38,828 nucleotides of DNA, from contig CALXJM010000005.1 in NCBI GenBank assembly GCA_944388625.1, positions 1-38,828 of the forward strand. The letters are read 5' to 3'. Below the pieces are notes generated by a model. The model had not been told where the DNA came from and did no database searches. It worked only from the letters and a program-made list of their open reading frames with translations. The position numbers were made by a program, and so were the translations under genes. This stretch comes from an uncultured Clostridia bacterium (GTDB lineage: Bacteria; Bacillota; Clostridia; TANB77; CAG-508). Below are positions 31,909-38,828 of this stretch, piece by piece (within the stretch, counting starts at the first letter, position 1; every line of letters begins with the position of its first letter).

Positions 31909-32868
31909 TTAGTTTTGTCCATCATTTCCTTTATTTTCGTTTAGCTTTGCCTTTTCGTTTTCCAAATATTTATTAATTTCTGCAATTACTTCATTTGTTT
32001 TACTAGAGATTACTTTTTCTTCCGTATTTTCTGATTTTTCTATAACTTCTTTTTTTAAATTTTCTACTTCATTTATTTTTTCTTGTTTACTAGATTGTTT
32101 CAACGCTTTTATATCTTCTGCAAATATTTTCTTTAATGAGCTTCCTCTCTGTTTATTTTGATTTTTGGTTGTTTTTTCTCCATAATAATAATATTGCCCA
32201 TTATATTTTTTTGAATTTATTTTTTCCTTATTTACAATAATTCCTGCTACTTTTCCTCCTACGTTTTCTATGTCTGTTTTTATTTTTCTTAAGTTCTCTG
32301 TTTTTGTAACTTTATGTTCTGCTACAATAATAGTAGAATCTACAAAACGCGATAGAATTATAGCATCTGTTACTAATAAACTTGGAGTAGCATCAAAAAT
32401 AATTAAATCAAATACTTCTTTTAGTTCTTCAATCATATTTAACATTTTTTCTGAAACTAATAGCTCTGATGGGTTTGGTGGAACATCTCCTGCTGGAATT
32501 AAAAACAAATTATCTACTTCAGTTTCCTTTATATAATTTACGATATTAACTTCTTTGTCTCGTCCAAATTCGTCAATATTGGATAAATAATTAGAAAGTC
32601 CTGGCTTTTTATTTACTTCAAAAACCGCATGTTGCCTTCCTTTTCGCATATCTGCATCAATTAGCACAACTCGCTTTCCTGCTTGTGCAAAAGTTACCGC
32701 CAAATTGGCAGTTACCCAACTTTTCCCTTCTTCTGGCATAGTGCTTGTTACTAAAAGTGTTTTTAGTCCTTTGCTTGTATTCATAAATTGAATATTTGTT
32801 CTTAGGGTTCTAAATATTTCAGAAATAGGAGATTTAGGATCTCTTTGCGCAATTACTTCTTTTTTCAT
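31909..32868 (-). CDS. cpsD: CpsD/CapB-type tyrosine kinase (BY-kinase) with C-terminal extension
   Basis: The ATPase core has Walker A PEEGKSWVTANLA (Lys49, Ser50), Walker A' VVLIDADMRKG (about 68-77), Walker B DLIIFDATPS (about 154-163) and the adaptor-recognition start SPISEIFRTLRTNIQF. The autophosphorylated tyrosine cluster YNGQYYYYG lies at 222-230, where the protein normally ends. Here a further 90 charged, Lys/Glu-rich residues follow (about 230-319), which is unusual. The ATG follows directly on the TAG stop of the adaptor gene, and its AAAGGAGG is inside the end of that gene, so translation is coupled. Works with the products at 32869-33567 and 31150-31881. Confidence 0.92.
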   Translation of the reverse strand: MKKEVIAQRDPKSPISEIFRTLRTNIQFMNTSKGLKTLLVTSTMPEEGKSWVTANLAVTFAQAGKRVVLIDADMRKGRQHAVFEVNKKPGLSNYLSNIDEFGRDKEVNIVNYIKETEVDNLFLIPAGDVPPNPSELLVSEKMLNMIEELKEVFDLIIFDATPSLLVTDAIILSRFVDSTIIVAEHKVTKTENLRKIKTDIENVGGKVAGIIVNKEKINSKKYNGQYYYYGEKTTKNQNKQRGSSLKKIFAEDIKALKQSSKQEKINEVENLKKEVIEKSENTEEKVISSKTNEVIAEINKYLENEKAKLNENKGNDGQN

Positions 32869-33567
32869 CTATTTTCTACCTCCTTTTTTTGGTGACTCGT
32901 ATTCAGGAATACAAACCAATACTGGGGCCCCTATATGCTTTTCAATACTTTCTACGTCTTTTATAGTTGTATCTAACATATTTGCTATTAGTACATAAAC
33001 ACAAGCAACTATAATACCAATAAATGCAAATATGGCAATGTCTTTTATATAATTGATATTATAAGGTTCTTCTGGGATTTCTGCTTCATCTACTACATGT
33101 ACATTACTAATACTATAAATTTCAGCTACCTCTTCTGCAAATACAACTGCAATTTCATTAGCTATTTTTACAATTTCATCTGGTTTATCTCCAATTACAG
33201 TAATTTCTATAATTTCTGTATCTTTTCTAGCCTCAACTGTAATATTATTTTTAAGTTTTTCTTCATCTGCTTCTATATTTAAATTTTTAAGTACAGTCCT
33301 AATTACTTTTTTACTTTTAATCAAATCACTATATGTAGGTACTAATTTTTGGTTTAATGTAATATCAGTTGTTGTAATAGATGTATCTACATTTTCAGTT
33401 TCATTAATTTTAGCTAATACAAGTGTAGTATATGTTTTATATTCTGGTTTTACTATAGCAATTGAATAAGCAAGCCCTATGCAGATGAAAATAGCAATAA
33501 TTAATAGTATTTGTATTTTTTTATTCCAAAAAATTTCAAATAATTCTTTTAAATCTAGCTCTTCCAT
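32869..33567 (-). CDS. cpsC: CpsC/Wzz-type chain length determinant, kinase activator
   Basis: The 232-residue protein has two transmembrane helices (about 17-37 and 172-195) around an extracellular domain, as in Wzz/CapA adaptors. The first residues ELDLKELFEIFWNKK and the loop before the first helix are typical. The C-terminal cytoplasmic segment (ESIEKHIGAPVLVCIPEY) is the part that contacts and activates the BY-kinase. First gene of the capsule-control operon, with its own promoter and a GGGGG site before the ATG. Confidence 0.91.
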   Translation of the reverse strand: MEELDLKELFEIFWNKKIQILLIIAIFICIGLAYSIAIVKPEYKTYTTLVLAKINETENVDTSITTTDITLNQKLVPTYSDLIKSKKVIRTVLKNLNIEADEEKLKNNITVEARKDTEIIEITVIGDKPDEIVKIANEIAVVFAEEVAEIYSISNVHVVDEAEIPEEPYNINYIKDIAIFAFIGIIVACVYVLIANMLDTTIKDVESIEKHIGAPVLVCIPEYESPKKGGRK

Positions 33568-33599
33568 TTTTCCCCCATAATAATTTTATTTTCTTTATT

Positions 33600-33629
33600 A
33601 TTATACATGTTTGTTTATATAATTTGCAA
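33600..33629 (-). promoter_or_regulatory. promoter of the capsule-control operon
   Basis: Minus strand TTGCAA (33624-33629), 18-nt spacer, TATAAT (33600-33605), about 33 nt before cpsC. It overlaps nothing upstream except the two bases before the stop of the next gene. Confidence 0.7.
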
Positions 33630-33630
33630 C

Positions 33631-34449
33631 TTATTTTTTATTTATTTTTACAAAATTACCTAAATAACATAATATAACAGCTACAATTCCCATACCAATA
33701 GAAATTCCAGTTAAATTGTTTAAAATTTCATAAATCGTATTTCGTATTACAATAGAAGTCGCTTCATTTAATATTAGAATATTCTTTATATCTACATTTA
33801 TTCTTACTATCAAAATTGCAATAATTATAAGTATACTAGCACCTAAAACAGAAATTCCAATTTGTTTTATTAATTCTCCTAAATTTTTTATATTGCAGAT
33901 AAATATTAAAACAAGTAAAATTATTGGCAATGCATAAATATATATTTGTACTTTATTTAATTTATCATTTACTTCGTATATTTGACCATTGAGCATACTT
34001 AGCCATTGAGAATGTTCAATCTCATTTTGATAGGTACTTCCTATGATTTCAATAAATTCTTCAATTGATTTTTCATCGTCTGCCATAAGTCTTACATCTG
34101 CTAATGCATCATAAATTTTTTCTCTTAATTTTGTTTTAATCTTCTCCACATCTATGACTGTGTTTTCATTTGTATAAATGTTATTTAACATAATTTCTGT
34201 GTCCTGTTTTATATCTTCTACAGTGAACAATTCTTCAATTACTTCTTCTGGTAAGCCAGATTGTTGTATATAATTTTCAAAACCAGATTGAATGTTTTCT
34301 TTTACATTTTCATAATAATTGTTTTCTTCCATTTTTTGCATTATATACTCTTTTTTCAAGATAGTATTTTTTAGTATTCCCAATCCGATATTGGCAAGAA
34401 TAGAAATCATTAAAATAAATGATATACCATATGTAACTATTTTTTTCAT
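33631..34449 (-). CDS. uncharacterised membrane protein of the sortase operon (272 aa)
   Basis: There is an N-terminal helix (about 5-25). An extracytoplasmic, mostly helical domain follows (about 30-160; with NYYENVKENIQSGFENYI and VDVEKIKTKLREKI stretches). Three more hydrophobic segments end it (about 170-190, 198-222 and 243-265). ATG at 34449 with GAGGAG five bases away is the start; the longer frame to 34500 runs into the sortase gene. Directly downstream of the sortase (20 nt) in a three-gene unit, so it may assist or be handled by the sortase system. I recognise no named family. Confidence 0.78.
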   Translation of the reverse strand: MKKIVTYGISFILMISILANIGLGILKNTILKKEYIMQKMEENNYYENVKENIQSGFENYIQQSGLPEEVIEELFTVEDIKQDTEIMLNNIYTNENTVIDVEKIKTKLREKIYDALADVRLMADDEKSIEEFIEIIGSTYQNEIEHSQWLSMLNGQIYEVNDKLNKVQIYIYALPIILLVLIFICNIKNLGELIKQIGISVLGASILIIIAILIVRINVDIKNILILNEATSIVIRNTIYEILNNLTGISIGMGIVAVILCYLGNFVKINKK

Positions 34450-34469
34450 TTTTTCTCCTCTTTTTCTTT

Positions 34470-35090
34470 TTAATCTACTCTTTCTGCATACACTACACAT
34501 CTACTTGGTGCATTTCCATAACTTGTAAAAGGATAGCAAGTATATACCATTAATATTTCTCTTTCCTTTTGAATTGGTAGCTTATCTTTTTCTGTTTTTC
34601 CAATAATTTTAGTATCATATACTTCATAATTATATTCTCCGTAGCTAGTTATTACTTTTATAATATCACCTTGTTTTACTTCTCCTAATCTTCGAAATGT
34701 TCTCACATTGTTATGCCCCATATAGACTATAGAGCCACCTTCTCCTGGGAAATAACTTCCGGCAGAATGACCAATTCCATATTTTAAAATTTCTAATGTA
34801 TCGCCAAAATAAACTGGTAGATCTACATTAATGCTTTCAATTTGGATAGTTGCATACTTTGTTCCATATTCTGGATAATTTTCTAATCTTTTTTTATCTG
34901 GATTATAAACTGTTTCAATTTCTTGTTTACCAGATACATCTAAACTAATTCGATTCATTAAGCTAATAGCCCCCCATATGGTTTGCCCAAAGGCTATTTG
35001 CATAATCAGGCATACAATACCTGCAAATATAAAAGCAACTATTATGGTAATAATAGTTGCTTTTATACATTGTATATGTTTGTTATGCAT
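34470..35090 (-). CDS. class D-like sortase
   Basis: The 206-residue transpeptidase has an N-terminal membrane anchor (about 8-36) and a sortase barrel with all three catalytic residues: His126 in YMGHNN, Cys185 in VYTCYPF and Arg197 in APSRCVVYA. The lack of a long N-terminal linker and the TCYPF context are like class D (and E) enzymes. It should cleave the sorting signal of the protein encoded directly upstream and join it to the cell wall. The two genes overlap by 8 nt (35083-35090), so they are translationally coupled. Subclass was judged by eye. Confidence 0.9.
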   Translation of the reverse strand: MHNKHIQCIKATIITIIVAFIFAGIVCLIMQIAFGQTIWGAISLMNRISLDVSGKQEIETVYNPDKKRLENYPEYGTKYATIQIESINVDLPVYFGDTLEILKYGIGHSAGSYFPGEGGSIVYMGHNNVRTFRRLGEVKQGDIIKVITSYGEYNYEVYDTKIIGKTEKDKLPIQKEREILMVYTCYPFTSYGNAPSRCVVYAERVD

Positions 35091-35631
35091 TTACTGTTCT
35101 TTTTTTATTAGCAATAATAATTGTAGCAACGGCAAATATTGCTAGTACAGAAGCAACTATATAAACAGTGTAATTTGCTCCTGTATTTACTAATGTATCT
35201 GTGTTTCCATAAGGTACAGAAGAAAGTTGTTTTCCATCTTTATCGTAGATAGCAACTGATTTTGTTGAAGAGTCAACTACTAATTTTACATCTAATATAT
35301 CTCCAACTTCATTTGCTAAAGCTGTAAGTGAACTTTTTTCGCTAGAACTTAATTTATCTAAATCAGCTGTTCCAGCTGCATCCATAATTGCAATTCCTTC
35401 TTTGATTTTTGCAATTACTTGATCAGCTTGCTCTTCTGTTACAGGATACTCACTTAAGAAACGTTCTACTTCTACTTTTTGTGCAGCAGTAATTTGTTTT
35501 GTTTCTCCTGCAATTTCATGTGCTTGGCTTAAAAAGCTAACTAATTCTTCTGTTGTTGCAGCATTTGCAACTGTTGTTAATACCGTTAATGCTAATAAAA
35601 TTATTCCTAAAACGGTTAAAGTTTTTTTCAT
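35083..35631 (-). CDS. sortase-anchored small surface protein with LVNTG signal
   Basis: The 182-residue precursor has a signal peptide (about 1-24, ending ANAA) and a mostly helical, Glu/Ala/Ser-rich domain. The C-terminal sorting signal is LVNTG followed by a hydrophobic span (about 20 residues, YTVYIVASVLAIFAVATIII) and the basic end ANKKRTVNA. LVNTG is a variant of LPxTG. ATG at 35631 is chosen: GGAAGAGGG precedes it, and the longer frame to 35691 would run through the promoter. It overlaps the sortase gene, making a dedicated enzyme-substrate pair. The mature surface protein is small (about 125 residues); its function is unknown. Confidence 0.88.
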   Translation of the reverse strand: MKKTLTVLGIILLALTVLTTVANAATTEELVSFLSQAHEIAGETKQITAAQKVEVERFLSEYPVTEEQADQVIAKIKEGIAIMDAAGTADLDKLSSSEKSSLTALANEVGDILDVKLVVDSSTKSVAIYDKDGKQLSSVPYGNTDTLVNTGANYTVYIVASVLAIFAVATIIIANKKRTVNA

Positions 35632-35662
35632 ATTTACCCTCTTCCTTTCATCGTTTTTTTGC

Positions 35663-35691
35663 ATTATACCACTACTATTTTTAGAATGCAA
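35663..35691 (-). promoter_or_regulatory. promoter of the sortase operon
   Basis: Minus strand TTGCAT (35686-35691), 17-nt spacer, TATAAT (35663-35668), about 30 nt before the surface protein start. Confidence 0.8.
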
Positions 35692-35710
35692 TACTTTTTT
35701 TCACAATTTT

Positions 35711-36592
35711 TTAAAATTGTGGAACATATTTTTCTTCATCATCTTCTGGTTCTTGTATGTAACCATTTAAAAAATTTAAATTATAAATATATTCTTCTAT
35801 TTTTTTATATTCCCTAGATGTAATTTTTCTATTCAAACTTTCTTGCGTTTTTGCTTTATAACATGGAAAATATTGCGCCATAATGCTAATAAATACTTCT
35901 GGTAATAAGTTTTCCTTCATCCATAGTAACACTTTTTTTGTATTTTCTACATGTCCTGGTATTACTAAATGCCTAACAATTAATCCCTTTTGTATTAAGC
36001 CTTGAGCATTTAATATTGGAGCTCCTACTTGTTTTTGCATTTCTAAAATAGATTGTGTTGCATAAAAAAAATAATTTTTTACACCAGAATACTTTTCACC
36101 TAACTCGTTTTCTGCATATTTTAAATCTGGCAAATAAACATCTATGTATCCTTTTAATCTTTGAATAGTTTCTACTGTTTCGTAACCACCCGAGTTATAA
36201 ATAATTGGTAATATTAAGCCATTATTTTTAGCAATTTCTATTGCTTTCTTTATTTGTATTATATGCGGAGTTGGAGTAACTAGATTAATATTATGTACTC
36301 CTTGGTTTTGTAATTGTAAAAAGCAAGTAGCTAATTCTTCTATATTTATAATTTTTCCTTTACCTAGTTGGCTGATTTTATAATTTTGGCAATACACACA
36401 ATGCATATTACAATTTGTAAAAAATACAGCTCCAGAACCATTGGTTCCACTTATACAAGGTTCTTCATAACTATGTGCCGTACATAGTGCAATTTCTATA
36501 TCTGCACCAGATTTACACTTCCCTTTTTGACCTTTAATACGATTTACCTTACAATAATTTGGACATAAGACACATTGATTTAGTTCTTTCAT
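35711..36592 (-). CDS. radical SAM protein, PflA/PflX-like
   Basis: The 293-residue protein has the radical SAM cluster motif CNMHCVYCQNY (about 60-70), preceded by an N-terminal Cys group CVLCPNYCKVNR...GKCKSG that suggests a second iron-sulfur or zinc site. The later segments (GGYET, DVYLPDLKY, VRHLVIPGHVENT, SIMAQYFPCYKA) match the PflX-type family, relatives of pyruvate formate-lyase activase with no proven substrate. The ATG follows one base after the stop of trmL, so it is translationally coupled. A hairpin at 35702-35721 overlaps its stop codon but has no T run. Substrate unknown. Confidence 0.87.
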   Translation of the reverse strand: MKELNQCVLCPNYCKVNRIKGQKGKCKSGADIEIALCTAHSYEEPCISGTNGSGAVFFTNCNMHCVYCQNYKISQLGKGKIINIEELATCFLQLQNQGVHNINLVTPTPHIIQIKKAIEIAKNNGLILPIIYNSGGYETVETIQRLKGYIDVYLPDLKYAENELGEKYSGVKNYFFYATQSILEMQKQVGAPILNAQGLIQKGLIVRHLVIPGHVENTKKVLLWMKENLLPEVFISIMAQYFPCYKAKTQESLNRKITSREYKKIEEYIYNLNFLNGYIQEPEDDEEKYVPQF

Positions 36593-36593
36593 T

Positions 36594-37133
36594 TTAATAA
36601 CTATATTCCTTTTTATCTATATTAGCTATATTTCTTTGCTTGAAATATTGACTAATTTCTTCTAATCCTTCAAATTTTTTCTGTCTTAGAATTTCATAAA
36701 TTACAATAGAAACAGAATTTGCTAAGTTTAAAGAACGTAAAGATTCTCTCATTGGAATTCGAATTGTTTTTTCTATGTATTTTTTTAGTAAATCTTCGGG
36801 TAATCCTTTAGTTTCTTTTCCGAATAATACAAATACTTCGTTCAATGTTGAATAATCCACATCAGCATAGCACTGTTGTCCTTTGGTTGTTGCAAAAAAC
36901 ATGTTATATTTCTCAGGCTTATATTTTTCTAAGAATTTATCTAAAGACTTATGTTCCTCTATTTCCAACTTATCCCAATAATCTAATCCTGCTCTCTTTA
37001 AATATTTATCACTTATATCAAATCCTAGCGGATGGATTAAATGCAATTTGCTTCCGGTTGCAGCACAAGTTCTTGCAATATTCCCAGTATTTTGTGGAAT
37101 TTCTGGTTCACACATAACAATATTCAATTTCAT
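36594..37133 (-). CDS. trmL: tRNA (cytidine(34)-2'-O)-methyltransferase TrmL
   Basis: A 179-residue SPOUT methyltransferase. The start MKLNIVMCEPEIPQNTGNIARTCAATG, the LIHPLGFDISDKYLKRAGLDYW segment and the SAM-binding knot (VLFGKETKGLP, IRIPMRESLRSLNLANSVSIVIYE) are all characteristic. It methylates the 2'-O of the wobble base in tRNA-Leu isoacceptors. AAAGGTG precedes the ATG. First gene of a two-gene unit with the radical SAM protein. Confidence 0.95.
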   Translation of the reverse strand: MKLNIVMCEPEIPQNTGNIARTCAATGSKLHLIHPLGFDISDKYLKRAGLDYWDKLEIEEHKSLDKFLEKYKPEKYNMFFATTKGQQCYADVDYSTLNEVFVLFGKETKGLPEDLLKKYIEKTIRIPMRESLRSLNLANSVSIVIYEILRQKKFEGLEEISQYFKQRNIANIDKKEYSY

Positions 37134-37205
37134 TATATCACCTTTCCATTTGTTTTATTATAATAAATAAGGAGATATTCTATTTGCAGTATTATAGCAT
37201 AATCT

Positions 37206-37988
37206 CTAAGTAATTGTATTTTTTTCAATATATTCGTTTGCAATCTTTAATATTGATTCTATTTGTTCTTTTGTTTCTCTTTTTTTAGGTTCATATGTTT
37301 CATAAAATCGTGATACAATTTTATTCAAATAATCTTTTTCTTTTATATATTGCAATGATACTTTATAATTATAGTCATAAATAAAAGATAATTTACCTAT
37401 TAGGCTATCATATGTATTTAAACTATCTGCATATTTTACTGTTTCTCCATTCATAAAACTTTTTATAGCCAGTGGATTAATAGTTCCATTAGGTTCATGC
37501 TTTCTATTAAATATATCTTCTTGTTTTGAAAATAAGCTAGTTTCAAAAATATCAGTTTTATCTGCATCTCTAATCAATTTAGCATGTTTTAGAGTTTTTT
37601 CATCTAGCCCTTCTTCTATTTTTAATTTATTATGATTATAAATTGCTCTTTCGATAATTTTGTCATATGTATCTTCTTCTATAAATTTTCGAATTAGTCC
37701 TTTTTCAAATAATTGCTCACATCCATAATTTGCATGATCTATGCTTTCACTATCTGTAAAAGTGTGATAAACTTTAATTTGTTCAAATCTACCAATATCA
37801 TGTAATAATCCTATCAATGTAGCTATTTCTATATCTTCTTTTCCCCATTCTAAGTTTATAGCAAACATTTTGCTTAAGTCCATTACTCTTAAAATATGGC
37901 CTATTTTTAAAGCGATTTTTGAATCACTAGCATCATAATTCTTTACATAATCTAGAAAAACTTGTTTTGCACAATTTATATTTATCAT
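37206..37988 (-). CDS. HD-domain phosphohydrolase
   Basis: The 260-residue protein has an HD superfamily metal site: a first His in KIGHILRV (about 26-33), then LLHDIGRFEQ (about 60-69), then NHGCE-type DHANYGCEQLF and AIYNHNKLKIEEG, and DADKTDIFE (about 143-151). Such proteins hydrolyse phosphate esters, often of nucleotides. GGGAGG precedes the ATG, which lies three bases after the upstream dehydrogenase gene ends, so the two are co-transcribed. Substrate unknown; the HD domain stands alone. Confidence 0.88.
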   Translation of the reverse strand: MININCAKQVFLDYVKNYDASDSKIALKIGHILRVMDLSKMFAINLEWGKEDIEIATLIGLLHDIGRFEQIKVYHTFTDSESIDHANYGCEQLFEKGLIRKFIEEDTYDKIIERAIYNHNKLKIEEGLDEKTLKHAKLIRDADKTDIFETSLFSKQEDIFNRKHEPNGTINPLAIKSFMNGETVKYADSLNTYDSLIGKLSFIYDYNYKVSLQYIKEKDYLNKIVSRFYETYEPKKRETKEQIESILKIANEYIEKNTIT

Positions 37989-37991
37989 GCT

Positions 37992-38828
37992 TTACCTCCC
38001 AATAGAATAATATTCAATTCCTGCTTGCCTCATTTCATTTTTATCATATATATTTCTTCCATCATATAGCAATGCCGTTTTCATTAATTTTTTATAAGTT
38101 TCTGGTTTTATATTTTTAATTTCTTGCCATTCTGTAAATATAAAGCAAACATTAGCCTTGTTTAAAGCTTCTGCTGGGTTTTCAACATAATGAATTTGTG
38201 TTGGATATTTCTTTTTAAAATTCTCCATGCCAACTGGATCATAAGCATAAATATCTGCTCCCTGGTTTAGTAATAACTCTACATTATCTAATGAAGGTGC
38301 TTCTCTTAAGTCATCTGTTCCTGGTTTAAATGTTAATCCTAATACTGCTACTTTTAATCCATTAAATGTAATCAATCTATTACATGCTTTTTTAAATAAA
38401 ATTGTTTTTTGATCTGCATTTACATCAACAGCAGCTTCTACAGTTCTTAGCCTATATCCATGTTGTTTTGCTAAATATTTTAAAGCTTTTGTATCTTTAG
38501 GAAAGCAACTTCCTCCATAGCCAATTCCAGCATTTAAGAATTTTTCTCCAATTCTAGGATCATAAGACATTCCCTTAGCAACATCTTCAATATCTGCTCC
38601 TACTAATTCGCAAAGATTAGCAATATCGTTCATATAAGATATTTTTAATGCTAAAAAATCATTAGAGGCATACTTTATCATTTCTGCACTTCTTCTGTTA
38701 ACTGATACAATTGGTAAATTAAATGGTTTATATATTTCCATTAATGTTTTCTCCGCTTCTTTACTTTCTGTTCCAATTACAATTCTTTTTGCATGAAGTG
38801 TATCTCTTACAGCGCTTCCTTGTGCTAA
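37992..38828 (-). CDS. ugd: UDP-glucose 6-dehydrogenase, partial (5' part outside the window)
   Basis: The reading frame is open to the window edge; upstream of the first internal ATG (38741) it reads LAQGSAVRDTLHAKRIVIG, which is ordinary UDP-glucose dehydrogenase sequence, so the start lies beyond 38828. Visible are the central domain with LALKISYMNDIANLCE, the catalytic GIGYGGSCFPKDTKAL (active Cys), and the C-terminal UDP-binding domain with VAVLGLTFKPGTDDLREAPS, YDPVGM and YDGRNIYD. It oxidises UDP-glucose to UDP-glucuronate with NAD+, a capsule precursor, and fits the capsule-control operon nearby. Confidence 0.94.
   Translation of the reverse strand, partial: LAQGSAVRDTLHAKRIVIGTESKEAEKTLMEIYKPFNLPIVSVNRRSAEMIKYASNDFLALKISYMNDIANLCELVGADIEDVAKGMSYDPRIGEKFLNAGIGYGGSCFPKDTKALKYLAKQHGYRLRTVEAAVDVNADQKTILFKKACNRLITFNGLKVAVLGLTFKPGTDDLREAPSLDNVELLLNQGADIYAYDPVGMENFKKKYPTQIHYVENPAEALNKANVCFIFTEWQEIKNIKPETYKKLMKTALLYDGRNIYDKNEMRQAGIEYYSIGR

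Noticed and set aside
33097-33282. Plus-strand Tyr/Asn/Phe-rich frame inside cpsC
   Set aside because: Antisense shadow with low-complexity composition and no ribosome binding site.
35702-35721. Terminator after the radical SAM gene
   Set aside because: The palindrome CACAATTTT/AAAATTGTG overlaps the stop codon, but on the minus strand it is followed by A rather than T residues.

Overview
The window is very AT-rich (roughly 30% G+C by eye) and looks like chromosome of a Gram-positive, spore-forming, probably gut-associated Clostridia-type Firmicute. The evidence is the 16S rRNA 5' end, strong AGGAGG-type ribosome binding sites, consensus TTGACA-N17-TATAAT promoters, a SleB spore cortex hydrolase, a CpsBCD capsule module, a class D-like sortase and a yybP-ykoY riboswitch. 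The exact lineage cannot be fixed from the sequence alone. Most genes are on the minus strand; tmRNA, a metal-efflux operon, one M23 peptidase and three micro-genes are on the plus strand.

Layout. 1-190 is the 5' end of a 16S rRNA gene reading out of the window, with its promoters in 191-695. 696-987 holds two tiny Cys-rich membrane peptides; a third relative lies at 5078-5242. 1054-8738 holds a YvyF-like zinc-ribbon protein, a membrane-anchored beta-sandwich protein, a secreted glucosaminidase with SH3 and dockerin domains, SleB, a CBS protein, a proline-rich protein and MurD. 8816-13672 holds an Asn-rich micro-peptide behind a palindromic operator, a 50-aa gene, a frameshifted uvrA, a polysaccharide deacetylase and a 42-aa basic protein behind a perfect consensus promoter. 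13673-18030 holds a P2-type Ca2+/Mn2+ ATPase behind a yybP-ykoY riboswitch, a tandem ThyX-like protein and tRNA-Trp. 18106-22012 holds tmRNA, a CadC-like regulator, a stand-alone HMA protein, a P1B-2 Zn/Cd ATPase and an M23 peptidase. 22068-28467 holds two small proteins, LigA, a second anchor/glucosaminidase pair and a membrane protein. 28641-33567 holds an orphan protein, GlmM and CpsB-CpsD-CpsC. 33631-35631 is a sortase substrate, a sortase and a membrane protein. 35711-38828 holds a radical SAM protein, TrmL, an HD phosphohydrolase and a partial UDP-glucose dehydrogenase.

The dominant theme is the cell envelope: precursor synthesis (GlmM, MurD), wall hydrolysis (two glucosaminidases, SleB, M23), wall or polymer modification (deacetylase), capsule control (CpsB/C/D, Ugd) and sortase anchoring. 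The most interesting feature is a twice-repeated gene pair: a secreted glucosaminidase ending in two dockerin-type calcium-loop repeats, followed by a membrane-anchored protein with cadherin-like domains. In the second pair the anchor begins with a cohesin-like domain. This suggests a cellulosome-like cohesin-dockerin connection used to hold peptidoglycan hydrolases at the membrane.

Two genes (uvrA and the cohesin-like anchor) are each broken by what looks like one extra G/C base next to a GG. They may be real lesions or assembly errors and need read-level checking.
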